A DNA stretch of 64,000 nucleotides from Flectonema sp. DT1601 (lineage: Eukaryota > Euglenozoa > Diplonemea > Diplonemida > Diplonemidae): contig OZ025788.1 of assembly GCA_964019425.1 (NCBI GenBank), positions 1,178,001 to 1,242,000 on the forward strand, read 5' to 3'. This document shows, one piece after another, positions 1 to 10,360 of this stretch (position 1 is the first letter of the stretch; each line of letters starts with the position of its first letter). A program made the position numbers and the translations under genes. Below the pieces are notes generated by a model, which searched no databases, had not been told where the DNA came from, and worked only from the letters and a program-made list of their open reading frames with translations.

Positions 1-2
1 TT

Positions 3-1283
3 CATGCCCTTCTCGGATCGTTAATAAATGTAATCTTTAAAGGAAAATACAACGGTCACATCCTACTTAAATTCCCTGGAGGTACTTGTTTTATACCAAT
101 ATTCTTATATCAAGGAAGTGTTGCAGCTGCGTGGAGGATGCTTGTCCGTCCTGAACAACTTTGGGAAGTCGGTGTTGCAATTATTACGTTAGTGGTGGTT
201 GGAATTGGATTTCCGTTCAGTCTTTATAAACATGTCTTGAGAAATATACCTGACAACTCTGTTTACCAAAACGAACCTCCTCCAATTAATAAAATTAAAA
301 AATATTTTTTGGGACCTGGAGAGTGGGTTTCAAGGTCTGGAAATTTTCACGGATTTTGGGGAACTCTGTACAAGTCATTTACAAAGAAGGGAATGATCTT
401 TACTCTGACGATGTGGTTACTAATTGCGAATATGTTGTCAATCGGATCTGCTGTACCGAGAACGACATTAGTAGCTTGTGGTTTGAGAAATTTATTTTCG
501 AGTCTTATTATTTTTATGCTAATTCCACTGACACTTTACAACAAACCATTTGTCCGACCGAGAGACACTACTCATGAGATATGTCAGTCTTTGAGTCAAG
601 GAACTGCAATCTTACTCCGTGGGATTTCATTCTTATCAGGAAATGTTGAAGGGACAGCATTCTCAGTTGCAGATGTGTTGATATTTATGTCTACGGGGTT
701 TGCGATCGGTAAAGCCTTAGCAGATTGTGCTACGGAAATCATAAGACATTGTACAGGTAGAGAAGAAAAACTCCGCCAACACTACCTCATCTCAAACAGT
801 CTCGATATTGCTGATGTAGAAAGTTTGGAAGAACTTATGATGACAGAAAATAATTTAAACACAACAATCTTATCGGATAATCTTGATGACAAACCTCAGA
901 ACTCAATGAATTCAATATCTGTTCCTTCTCCTGATGGCAGCTATCCAACTACCCCAGCAGCGCTTAGTCCATCGGAAGCTTTTATGGGATCGAGACACTT
1001 TGCTTCTGATTTTGGGAGGGGGACATCAAAGCCTCGTTCTCGTTCTCCGTCTCCCTTCAAATGCACATCTCCGTTCGTTCTATCTCCACCTCGTCCTCGT
1101 AGTAGATTATCAACAACTTATACATCTATTGATGATTGCTTTATTGATCAAGATCAAGGACCTGCTGGTCGTACTCGACAACGTTCCAGTAGTGGAATAG
1201 ACAGCAGAGGAAGTGAAGTATCTGTTGGACGTGGTAGGAATAGAGGATCAACAGCAACTAGACAGGGCATGTTAACTGTGTAG
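3..1283 (+). CDS. Multipass membrane protein, C-terminal part (5' end outside window)
   Basis: The frame of the ATG at 138 is open upstream to the left edge of the window, so the gene starts outside it and the true N terminus is not visible. At least three hydrophobic stretches are seen: around residues 8-30 counted from the ATG at 138 (VAIITLVVVGIGF), 85-107 (MIFTLTMWLLIA) and 117-136 (LFSSLIIFMLIPLTL). A weaker one lies near 155-195. The last 130 residues are a Ser/Pro/Arg-rich, probably disordered tail with many SPS and RS-type motifs that could be phosphorylated. I do not recognise the family. A channel or transporter-like membrane protein with a cytoplasmic tail is a guess from shape only. 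Confidence 0.75.
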   Translation, partial: HALLGSLINVIFKGKYNGHILLKFPGGTCFIPIFLYQGSVAAAWRMLVRPEQLWEVGVAIITLVVVGIGFPFSLYKHVLRNIPDNSVYQNEPPPINKIKKYFLGPGEWVSRSGNFHGFWGTLYKSFTKKGMIFTLTMWLLIANMLSIGSAVPRTTLVACGLRNLFSSLIIFMLIPLTLYNKPFVRPRDTTHEICQSLSQGTAILLRGISFLSGNVEGTAFSVADVLIFMSTGFAIGKALADCATEIIRHCTGREEKLRQHYLISNSLDIADVESLEELMMTENNLNTTILSDNLDDKPQNSMNSISVPSPDGSYPTTPAALSPSEAFMGSRHFASDFGRGTSKPRSRSPSPFKCTSPFVLSPPRPRSRLSTTYTSIDDCFIDQDQGPAGRTRQRSSSGIDSRGSEVSVGRGRNRGSTATRQGMLTV

Positions 1284-4261
1284 CTCCACTCTTTGGGGTT
1301 TCCATCCATAACCTCCGAAAAGTATTATTTGTCACAATTTTCACTCCACTTCATGACCTCAAAAACAGGTTGCTCATCTTCGACTCTCTTGCACTGAAGA
1401 CTTGTCACCTTTGGTCTGTTGTGTTTATGGAAGCGAAAATATTTTAAAACCGAATGTTTGGAAGACGTCTTACGTAGTATTTTAATTCTCTCTTTTTGTG
1501 GTGGTTGTCGACGTACTCTTCCTCTTCCTCTTCCTCTTCCTCTGTTATTGTTTTTACGGAAGAATTTTATTATTCTTTTTTAAAATGATAGTTTGATTAC
1601 CTAACTCGGACATTATTCGATGGTCGGGGTGTATTGTTGTTCTCTTTTTTGCTGGCGATATTTATATAGCTTCGAAAGGCAAAAAAAAAAAAAAAAAAAA
1701 CGAAGTCTTTTTATTTATATTTATATTCATTGTTTGCGAAGGCAATGATATTTTTAAAGTTCGAACGGAAAGCGAACATTCTTTGCTTTTGTCCTGATGG
1801 CCCTCTGTTTCGTTTATTTTTTTTTCATTTCATTATTTTTTATTGTGTTTATCAGAAATGAGGGTTTTTGATCAGTTTTGCTTTTCCATTTTTCTCTCTG
1901 GGAAAACTTTGTATTTGTTAGTGTATTTTTGCTTGTTTGAGTACAGTGCTTTGACTAAGTGTGCAAGCACGCACTTTCCCATATTTTTAAACTGGAAGCA
2001 AAAAAAAAAAAAAAAAAAAAAAAATTATTTATGTTTTTAACACTGCTGTGTTGGATTCCGTACAGAAAGGGGATGTTTAATATCATATTTCTTTTTGTTC
2101 CTACAAACGCAACCAATGCAAGCAAAACAAGAGTGTGTGTGAGAAAGCAAAAAGTGAAGCTTGTTGATTATTCTTCTTAAATTGAACTTTCAAGTGACTA
2201 CTATAAACCAACTAGGGACTCTCTGTTTTCAATTATTGATAACTGTTTTTATAAAAAAGTCTTTCCTTTTTTCTCACTTTGGTTTTATTGTAGTAAATTC
2301 TTGATATTCCTTTGTTGTTTATTCCTAAGTAGTGGTTCAAAATAGGCTGAGATGGTCTGTTGGAATTTGGAAAATAGGAATAGCGGGACGGGGATTTTCA
2401 AATCGCTAAAATCGTATTTTATTTATTTTGTTTTGTTCTCTTTTTTTTTTTTTTTTTTTTGAATTATCTTTTTTTATTCCCTCCCTTGGCGAAAATTCTT
2501 GTATAATCAGCCTTCTCTCACACTGCATGCGGTGGGTCTGGGTAGTCACTTAATTCTGGTCAATTTTCTTCTCGACTCCGTGATGAGCTTCTCCCTGACT
2601 TTGATAAATGAATAAATAAAAATATAACCTCTTCCTTTTTTCCCCTTCTTTTTTTTTTTTTTGAACATGATAAGCGAGTTTTTCTTGCCAACACTTTCTG
2701 TTTAGCTTGGTAAGGATAAAAACTGATTATTTTAAAATTACGCTCCTGTGAAGAACAGAAACACCGAATCATATTTGATGGACCATTTCTTTATCTTTAT
2801 TATTATTTTTTTTTGTTTCTCTGTATCTTGATCGATCTTTAAAAAAAAACAGTTGAATCAGATATGTTGCTTTTTTTTATTAAATATTGCGAGGGAAAAA
2901 AAAAAAAAAAAAAAAAAACTGTTTTAGTTGAATCATGGTTATATTTAAATTTAATCTAGTTTACCGGTGCTAGATCTTTTTTTCTTTTTCTTTTTCTTTT
3001 TCTTTTTCTTAAATTTTTTTTTTTAAAAAAATCTCATGATGGATGCTTTATTTTTTTGCGAATGTGTAGATTGTAGCTTGACTTGAATATGGAAAACTTT
3101 TTTGCGATCTCCTCCTTCTCATTTAAAAAAAAAAAAAAAAAAAAAAACATTTTTTTTTTTACCCCCTTTTAATAAACCACTCTAATCACTAATCACAATT
3201 GTTTTTCTTGTAGATTGGATAAGTTTATACACAAGGGGAGTTTTTTTTTCTTCCAAAATTTAATTTTTTTTTTTTTTTTTTTTACGACTATCAACCCTCT
3301 GTGCTATCCCCATGGAAGGTAATTTTGCCTCCAAAAAAAAAAAAAAAGTTTTTTTTTAGAAAACTGGTTGGTGAGATAGTTTTTTTTCTTCTTTATTTTT
3401 AATTATGATTATTTCAACCATTTTTTTTGTTTTCTTGGTTGAATCGCTTTGGAATTTTCTTTCTTTTGTTCTTTCCCCTTCTTCCTTTTATGTTATAACA
3501 AATAGACAAAACAAATTAAGTCACAGAAAAAAAAAAAAAAAAACAATCGCAGTGACAAAAAAATAATAATCTCTTTTCAATTGTTGTTGTAGCAGAAAGT
3601 GAATATCTGCGACACGTGGGGGAAGAAACCTTTCAGTTCATACTCATACTCTTACTCTTTCTCATTCTCATTTTTTTTTTTGAACTTAGCAACCGCATTG
3701 AACAATTTTTTTGTCTCAGACCCTTCTGTTATAAGTACAAAAAAAAAAAATGGAAAACTTCAAATTCTTTATTTTTTTAAGGTCATTATTTTCCCTCTTT
3801 TTTTTTTCATTCTGTGTTTTTCCTTTTATTTATTTTATTTTATTTTTTTTTTTTTTCAATCTTGTCCATTCATCGAAAATATGTCATGGACGTTAAAACA
3901 TGAAGACATGGTAAAGGCAATTGACTTGAAGTGTCCCACCTCATTCTACTGATGTTGATGGTTGCTAATCTCTTGATCTGTTGTTTCCTGTGTTGAAAAT
4001 TAACAAAATGATTCGTTTCTTCATCGTCTTGTGTGTGCATTCCTCTTTTTTATTATTCATATAGTTTGATATACATTTAAAAAAAAAAAAAAAAAACATA
4101 AAAGGAACAGGTAATTAATCTTTTATTGTCTGAAATATCGCCAGCAGCGATTCAAACAATACTTTCACATTCCATCAGAGTGATTTTAGAGATTTGTGTG
4201 CGTGTTAATTTTATTTATTTATTTAGATTCAGGGAGAAGGGGGCTCAATCACAGCAACAAG
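1284..4261. other. Intergenic spacer rich in homopolymers and pyrimidine repeats
   Basis: No credible gene is seen; the open frames here are homopolymer by-products (poly-Lys, poly-Phe). It holds many A or T runs of 15-25 nt, a CTTCCT hexamer repeat (about 1516-1543), a CTTTTT repeat (about 2983-3010) and an ATACTC/TTACTC repeat (about 3639-3670). The stretch 2526-2551 resembles 17195-17221 (see the hairpin entry there). The right end contains an acceptor-like TTTATTTAG and a closer ACAG at 4253-4254, seven bases before the next start codon. Confidence 0.7.
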
Positions 4262-4777
4262 ATGCCTAAGGAACCCAAACCAGTAGAAATATCTGAGAAG
4301 AAGAAGAAGAAACACAAGAAAGACAAGAAGGAGAAAAAAGAGAAAAAGGATAAAAAGGAAAAGAAGGAAAAGAAATCCGCTGTAGACCCGGAGATTACAG
4401 AAGCAAAACCGATGGCAAGAGTTAAGGAAATACCGGAAATCCAAATTGGAGTTCAGAAGCTTGGTTGGGACGTGTTAGACACCCTGGGCGTTAGAGGAAG
4501 TACCAACTTAGCAACAAAAAGAGTACTCGGAGTTATTAAAAAACAAGAACAGTTCGGTAGAGACAGAAGAGCTATAGATGAATTCTACGACCCAGATTCG
4601 AACGTTCCTCCTCCGACAAAAAGTGATTTATTCTCCGTTGAGGGTCTTCTGTCTGTTCCTCATTCAAAGCAGCTCGTCTCCGATCGTCGCATTACTTATT
4701 CTCGTACCTGTCCTTCAGAATATTGGAAGCAATATGATGGTATGGTATCTTATTGTGAATGGGAAACTCTCTTTTAA
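4262..4777 (+). CDS. Lys-rich protein of unknown function
   Basis: The ATG at 4262 follows an acceptor-like ACAG by seven bases, so it is chosen over the upstream in-frame non-ATG extension. Residues 12-38 are almost only Lys with some Asp/Glu/His, a likely nuclear or RNA-binding tail. From about residue 55 the sequence is of ordinary complexity (for example KLGWDVLDTLGVRGS) and does not match a family I know. The last ten residues after YDGM read poorly. A GT follows at 4745, so the true 3' end may be spliced to exons near 4935-4963 and 5129 onward. The unspliced frame as given is 171 aa. Existence of the gene is likely; its C terminus is uncertain. Confidence 0.6.
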   Translation: MPKEPKPVEISEKKKKKHKKDKKEKKEKKDKKEKKEKKSAVDPEITEAKPMARVKEIPEIQIGVQKLGWDVLDTLGVRGSTNLATKRVLGVIKKQEQFGRDRRAIDEFYDPDSNVPPPTKSDLFSVEGLLSVPHSKQLVSDRRITYSRTCPSEYWKQYDGMVSYCEWETLF

Positions 4778-5242
4778 AAAAAAACAAGACAAGACAAAAC
4801 AAAACAAAACAAAAAAACAGCACCACAAACAACATCCCGAATGCGGTAGCTATTCTTTTGTTAGCTGTAAGGATTTAATTGCTTAAGAGGTCTTTGCTTC
4901 TTCTCTGTGAGCAACAGACTTTCTGACTCGTTAGGATGGTGTGCGCCATCCCATTGAACCTCCGTACCTGTTTAGCTTCAGTTCCTGAAGCATCTTGGTG
5001 TTTGTTTTTGACACTTTTTTTTTTTTAAAAATCTCTTTTTTATGATTCTTATTACGTCATCATTCGATTTGTTTTATCAAAAAAAAAAAAAAAAAAAAAC
5101 AACAAAAACAACAACCTTTTCTTAAAAGTGTTCAATATCATGGTTACACCACTCCAGAACATAATTATATGGTTCGAGCAGAACAGTCTGAATTATTACC
5201 AACGCAGTGGATCAATTTCTTTTTTCACCCCCCAGCAGCCAC

Positions 5243-5272
<30 letters not shown>
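4778..5272 (+). other. Possible terminal exons of the upstream gene and AGPS leader
   Basis: Two pieces look coding. 4935-4963 (29 nt, preceded by TTAG, followed by GTACCT) reads DGVRHPIEPP, and 5129 onward (preceded by TTAAAAG) reads VQYHGYTTPEHNYMVRAEQ and on to WINFFFHPP. Splicing 4744 to 4935 and 4963 to 5129 keeps one frame from the Lys-rich gene. That frame would then run through the A-tract (about 5243-5272) and overlap the AGPS start in another frame, ending at 5357. The same segment contains the acceptor-like CACCCCCCAGCAG used by AGPS. All of this is inferred from reading frame and splice dinucleotides only. Confidence 0.35.
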
Positions 5273-5276
<4 letters not shown>

Positions 5277-7135
5277 ACATTTCCGGAAGCTCCGGAGAAG
5301 AAGATGTCTGGCGTAAGATTAAATGGAATGGATGGGGATCAAGACAAGTCTCAATGAAGCTCTCAGAGTCGAATCCTTTAGAGGCTATTCATCCTTCTGG
5401 TAATTTACTTCCTTCATTAGTGCCTTTTATACAAAAGGAATTGCACGGCAATTCAGAGAGTCCAACTCCATTGAAAACAACACCATCGATTTCTTTGGAA
5501 GAAGCAATAAGAAAACTACCTGCACCGATTGTGAATAAAACCTTTCTGAAGGAGATTCAGTTGGAGAACAGTCAAGTTTGTTTTGAAGGTGAAGCGAGGT
5601 TATGTCACGCTGTTGGAAAGAATTATCGTGATTTGTGGAGGATGAGAAAAGGAATAATCCAAAGACCACCTGATGCAGTATTACTTCCCTCAAGCCATGA
5701 TGATGTTGTACGTATAGTTGATTCTGCTCATAGAAATAATGTTTGTATTATTGCGTTCGGAGGAGGAACAAATGTCGTTGGGGCAATAGAACCAAACCCA
5801 GCTGAAACATCAAGAATGAATATTTCACTTGATATGAGAAGAATGAATAAAATGTTATGGATAGACAAGGATTCTCAAACAGCATGTTTTGAATGTGGTG
5901 TTCTTGGACCTGATCTCGAAGAACAACTATCAAGGTACGGCTTCATGTTAGGACATGATCCAGACTCTCACATCCACAGTACTCTTGGTGGATGGGTAGC
6001 AACTCGTTCAAGTGGAGCACAGTCAAACCGTTACGGGGAAATGGAAGAAATGGTCGTCTCTTTAACATGTGTCACTCCAAGAGGTGTGCTATCTACCCCA
6101 ACTGCGCCCAGAGCAACTGCAGTTTCTCTTAAAGAAATCCTACTCGGTTCTGAAGGATGTTTTGGTGTTTTCACTCACGCCATTATAAAAGTTCAAGCCA
6201 TCCCTGAGGTGAAGTATGTCGAGGGTTGGTTGGTTCCTACTTTCGAAGAAGGTGTTGATTGCTTTAAAGCTGCCACTGCCAAAGATATCCACCCAGCAAC
6301 CCTAAGACTGTATGATGATGACGAAACCCGACTATCCTTCGCAATGAAATTTAAACCAACATTCACTCAGAAGATTATTTCTGATGGAATTAAAAAGTTT
6401 GCTGAAAAATGGAACGGTATGAACCTAGACAAGATATGCTTAGCTATTGTTGGGTACGAGGGAACTAAACAAGATGTCGCTCATCAGAAAAAACTCCTTC
6501 ACAAACATTTAAAGGGAATAAAATGTTTGTGTTTGGGTCAGGCCCCTGGTAAGACATGGCTTGAAAAGAAATATGACCTTCCATACATAAGAGACTTTTC
6601 ACTCAACCATGGTCTTTGGGCTGACGTACTAGAAACAGTAACTGACTACTCACGAGCATTACAGCTTTGGAGGGATGTGAAACAAGCAGTTCGCGACACT
6701 TGGAAAGCCCAAGGTAGATTGGGTTGGGTGGGATGTCATATTGCACATCAGTACAAGACTGGTACATGTCTTTATTTCACATTCGCAGGAGAGCAAACTG
6801 ATGCCAATGACATTGACCAAAGGTTTATTCCTCTGAAAGAAGCAGCAACCGCTGCGATTCTAAAAAATAAAGGAGCCCTTACTCACCATCACGGTATTGG
6901 ATACGAACACGTTCCTTGGATGGAGAAGGCTCACGGAAAAATAGGAATCTATTTAATGCAGGTAATCAAAGAGGCTTGTGATCCAAAGGGTATTTGCAAT
7001 CCAGGAAAGCTACTCCCTCCTAAGGACGATCCTAATAAGTCTGATGAAGAAAATGACGCAATGAAAGCTGCATCATTTATGTTTCACAAGATGGGAGTCC
7101 TAAAATACGCAAACCAACCAAACGCAAAATTATAA
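5273..7135 (+). CDS. AGPS: Alkyldihydroxyacetonephosphate synthase (alkylglycerone-phosphate synthase)
   Basis: The enzyme exchanges the acyl chain of acyl-DHAP for a fatty alcohol, the committed ether-bond step of plasmalogen and ether-lipid synthesis in peroxisomes or glycosomes. The 620-aa product matches the family along its length: KWNGWG near residue 17, FAD-binding GGGTNVVG (163-170), TLGGWVATRSSG (237-248), GSEGCFGVFT (292-301), the C-terminal CLYFTFAG with the expected Tyr (501), and the triple-His motif (538-540). The ATG at 5273 sits directly after an A-tract; the upstream in-frame extension is poly-Lys and was rejected. There is no N-terminal PTS2. The last residues are NAKL, a PTS1-type tripeptide (AKL), so import is probably by the PTS1 route. 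Intronless. Confidence 0.95.
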
Positions 7136-8366
7136 AAAAAAAATATAATTATTTTAACCTGAGAATTACCAGTTAATTAATTAATTGATTTTTTTTTTTT
7201 TTTTTTTTGAAAGTTCTCCTTATGAAGATGGTGTTGTGCAGTGTTGTGATTAATCGTATTGCCAATATGAAGAAAAAAGAGGAAAAGAAAAAAAAAAAAC
7301 AGTATTTACGGCTTCCGCTTCAAATACAACGTGGGTTGTTGATTTTCTTTTCATTCTTTCTCTTCTCTTCTCTTGGTTCATTTTTCTGTTCTCTCAATTC
7401 CCGCTTACTAAAATATCTTACGCTTGCTACCTGTCGTAATAAAAGGACACCACAAATGTATTTGGGTTATCGTCCTATTTTGAAGAAAAGAAACGAAAAA
7501 AAAAAGAGAAAAAAAAAAAAAAAATCTGTCCCCTGGAAGGTTTCCCTGAGAGATTATATAAGTAAAAATCAAAAAAAAGCAACTTATTTACTTGAGAATG
7601 ACCGTCTTGAAAAGAAAAAAAAAAAGAAAAACAGACGAAGGACATGTGATGGCTTTTTTTTTATATTAAAAATTGTACTTATGCACCGTCGTCAACGCAT
7701 TCTTTTTGTTTAAGTTGTAGTAGTTGGTTGCTTTCGTTTTTTGATTGTTTTCTGTACCAGAAGTCATTGAGTAGGGGTTCCACTTTTTTAATTTGTTTTT
7801 CCATCCCGAAAAAAAAGCTTCTTGACCCCTATTGTGAAGGGAATTGAACTGATTTTAGTCGTCCCCCCCCCAGCTCGACGGGGTCTTCCCTGTTGCTGTA
7901 TGTTGATAACGACTGGACTCAGTTAAACAACGAGATTGCAACACAATTTACGTGTTTCCCTAATTTCCTGCGTGTTTCTATTCCAATTTCCCGTAAAAAA
8001 AAAAACGTTTTCAACATAACGTAAAGTAGGAAAACTTAATAAAAAAAACGAACGTGCCGACGGACAACATAAGAAAAATAATGTAACCATACAATACAGC
8101 ACCTAAAGACGCAGACAAGACCACAGTGATGATTCTTCCTATCAGAGGAAATCCATTGAGCCGTATTTATGAGTTTAGTTTGTACTGAATTCTTTATTCT
8201 TTCAACAGGTGAAAAAAAAGACCTACTTTTACTGTAGGTTTGATTGCATGATCTCATGCAGGGTGTTTACCTATATTTTAGTTAACTGTGATCCAAGACG
8301 GATATTTATTTCTTAATTATACTCAAAATATTCAACCCCCCTCTTCAGTGGTAAGTAGCAGCAGTA
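7136..8366. other. Intergenic spacer, low complexity
   Basis: AT-rich spacer after AGPS with T and A runs (for example 7189-7209), a Lys-rich frame at 7207-7713 that is an artefact of A-tracts, and a short poly-C at about 7863-7872. The right end carries a pyrimidine tract plus AG (8335-8348) ahead of the next gene. Nothing else recognised. Confidence 0.6.
8335..8348 (+). promoter_or_regulatory. Splice-acceptor-like site before small membrane protein gene
   Basis: CCCCCCTCTTCAG ends at 8348, 18 nt before the ATG at 8367. It is one of the clearest examples of the acceptor pattern found upstream of nearly all genes here. It is compatible with spliced-leader addition or with the end of a 5'-UTR intron. 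Confidence 0.5.
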
Positions 8367-8774
8367 ATGCCTTCAGCTTTCCTTCCAATGTATGCTTTGA
8401 CTATTGGGTTGATGACTGTAATGTTTACATTCGTTATGTCATTTCGTGATGATAAAGCGTTAAGAGATCGCATCGTCGCAGTTTCGGTAGTTCAGCCAAC
8501 TGGTGGTAATGGTGGGAGACATATGAAGAAGAGAACGCCTAAAGTTATCTTCCCGAAACCTGATAACCAAAAAGCTGAAGATGTGTTTGCTGAACTTAAT
8601 AGAATGATGAAACAAAAGGCAAGAGGAAGTATGGAGAATCACGTTATTCACAACGGATTGTTTGCAACACCGCAGCCTCCGACTCTACTGCCACGACCAG
8701 TTTTTACCCCACCAACAAAAAAGCCCAGAGATATTGTGAAGGCGGCGAGGGTTGTTCATCGCGTGCGGCCATAG
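8367..8774 (+). CDS. Small protein with one N-terminal membrane segment
   Basis: The 135-aa frame starts 18 nt after a strong acceptor-like site. Residues 3-25 (AFLPMYALTIGLMTVMFTFVM) form one hydrophobic segment followed by positive charge, so this is a signal anchor or a single-span protein with the C terminus inside. The rest is basic and Pro-rich near the end (PQPPTLLPRPVFTPPTKKP), with a short possible helix around VFAELNRMMKQ. Small single-span accessory subunits of mitochondrial complexes look like this, but no family motif is seen. Composition is ordinary coding, unlike the poly-Lys frames nearby. Confidence 0.6.
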   Translation: MPSAFLPMYALTIGLMTVMFTFVMSFRDDKALRDRIVAVSVVQPTGGNGGRHMKKRTPKVIFPKPDNQKAEDVFAELNRMMKQKARGSMENHVIHNGLFATPQPPTLLPRPVFTPPTKKPRDIVKAARVVHRVRP

Positions 8775-9367
8775 CTACTAAATAGAAAATAGATAGGCGT
8801 CTACTTCAGGCTGTTTAGTCATTGAGGCTACGATGTAGCAAACAATCGATCGACTTAACGAGCTTCATCTCTCTGTTGTGTTCCACAGAATTAATTCTGG
8901 GGCAGCGCAGATTGATTTATCATCTTATAATTGTTTTCTGACGTCTCAATTTTTTTTTCTTTCTTTCTTTTTTTTTTTTTTTCAAGTCAACATAAGGGAT
9001 TGTCAATATAGAGATTGCCTGCAATCATCATCTTCTGTTATGTACCACAGAAATAATTCTGGGTCTTCACTCCCCTTATCAACATATCTTTTTTTTTTTG
9101 AAAAAAAAAACTATTGTTCAGCTTACTTGCAGTAATTCCGCACGCTTTTACTGGTTCTGTAGATTATTATGTTGGTATTAAATACTAGCGAAGAGCTGAT
9201 ACTTTTCCTTTCAGCGAGCCTATTGAACTTTGTGGAATTAGTTGGTGAGTCTGAAATTAAATGTTTTTTTTCTTCTCTCCCTTCCCCCTTCTTCGGTTGT
9301 TCATTGACAGATTATATTTTCTGAGTTTTTATCAAAGCATTGTTTAGGTAATGTTAACGATAAAAAA

Positions 9368-9400
<33 letters not shown>

Positions 9401-9854
9401 CCCTCCTTCTTGGCTCGTACATTAATTACGTAAAAAAAAACTAAAAGTGGTTTCTTGCACTGATTCCAATCACGTGTTTTAGCCACTTTTTAATTAAAGG
9501 ATGGAAGCACTGTCATTTTTGTTGAGAAGAATCGCCATTTTCAGAAAGCAAATTGGTGATTAATATTCTCCAAGTGAAGAGGCTTAACGAAGGGTCCTTA
9601 CTTGCGATAAATGCCGTATGGGTTTGGGTAATTTTTTTGGTTCAATAAAAACGGAGTAGATTTCCCTTTTTTTTTTACATGTTTTTCTTTTTTGTTTGAT
9701 TAAGAATAACTAAAAAAGTTGTTACTAAATCGATGTTAGAATTAGTTTACAGCACTCTATTAAAATTAAAATAGGTTTGAGGGATCTATGTACTAACAGT
9801 TCTCCGGAAGGTACTGTTATCTTTTGTATTCTATATATTTCTTTTTTTCCCCCC
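8775..9854. other. Start of gene-poor island; local 29-bp near-direct repeat
   Basis: No gene is seen. Two copies of a 29-bp sequence lie 162 bp apart (8874-8902 and 9036-9064); both contain CCACAGAA followed by TAATTCTGGG. In the first copy CAGAATTAATTCTG is a perfect 14-bp palindrome; the second has one change. Long T runs are at about 8969-8984 and 9370-9398. Confidence 0.55.
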
Positions 9855-9980
9855 TTTACAATTAACAAGTTAGCAACACGTAAATGTCCTTTAACTTCCT
9901 CAGTTTAGGTTCATAGTTTTCGTGGAACAAGCAAACAAAAATATCCAATTTCTATGTAGTTTTAAAAAAGTTAAGGTCGT
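9855..9980 (+). repeat. Dispersed repeat family A, copy 1
   Basis: The part with AACACGTAAA, CCTTTAACTTCCTCAGTTTA, GGTTCATAGTTTTCGT and CAAGCAAACAAAAA is homologous to about 14815-14890 in the same orientation and to 44740-44794 in inverted orientation. The copies differ by scattered substitutions, so they are old. No protein capacity is seen. The family is unidentified and may be a short non-autonomous element. Confidence 0.6.
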
Positions 9981-10307
9981 TTTTTTTTTTTTTTTTGGTT
10001 ACGCGATTTTCTTTTGTTATCTCATTTTTTAACTTTCTCATAATTTATGTTATTATTCGGTGTTTGTGTTTTTATGTTTTCCCTTCACATGAGTTCTTAT
10101 TTCTAGACACTTTTTTCGTTTTTCTTGTGTGTTTCCCTCTCAAAAAATAAAATAAAAATTAAAATCAATGATCCCCTTACATGCGGGTATATAGGTTTAG
10201 AACTAATAAAAATGACGTTTTTATAAATTACGATTTGTTTAAAGTGACGATTTCTGTTATTGGCTTTCCATTAACAACAATTGGCGCCAATAAATTTACT
10301 CAAAGTA

Positions 10308-10360
10308 ATTCGATTCATATTTATTATTATTACTGTAATTATAATAAATATGAATCGAAT
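10308..10360. repeat. Perfect 20-bp palindrome beside transposon end
   Basis: The arm ATTCGATTCATATTTATTAT (10308-10327) is exactly reverse-complemented at 10341-10360. Further short pairing extends toward the centre. It overlaps the left terminus of the pogo-like element and looks as if the terminal repeat was interrupted or rearranged on this side. It could form a cruciform or long hairpin. Confidence 0.75.

Noticed and set aside
7207-7713. 168-aa Lys-rich frame
   Set aside because: Made of A-tract-encoded Lys runs between unrelated bits; no domain and no acceptor-like site suited to its start.
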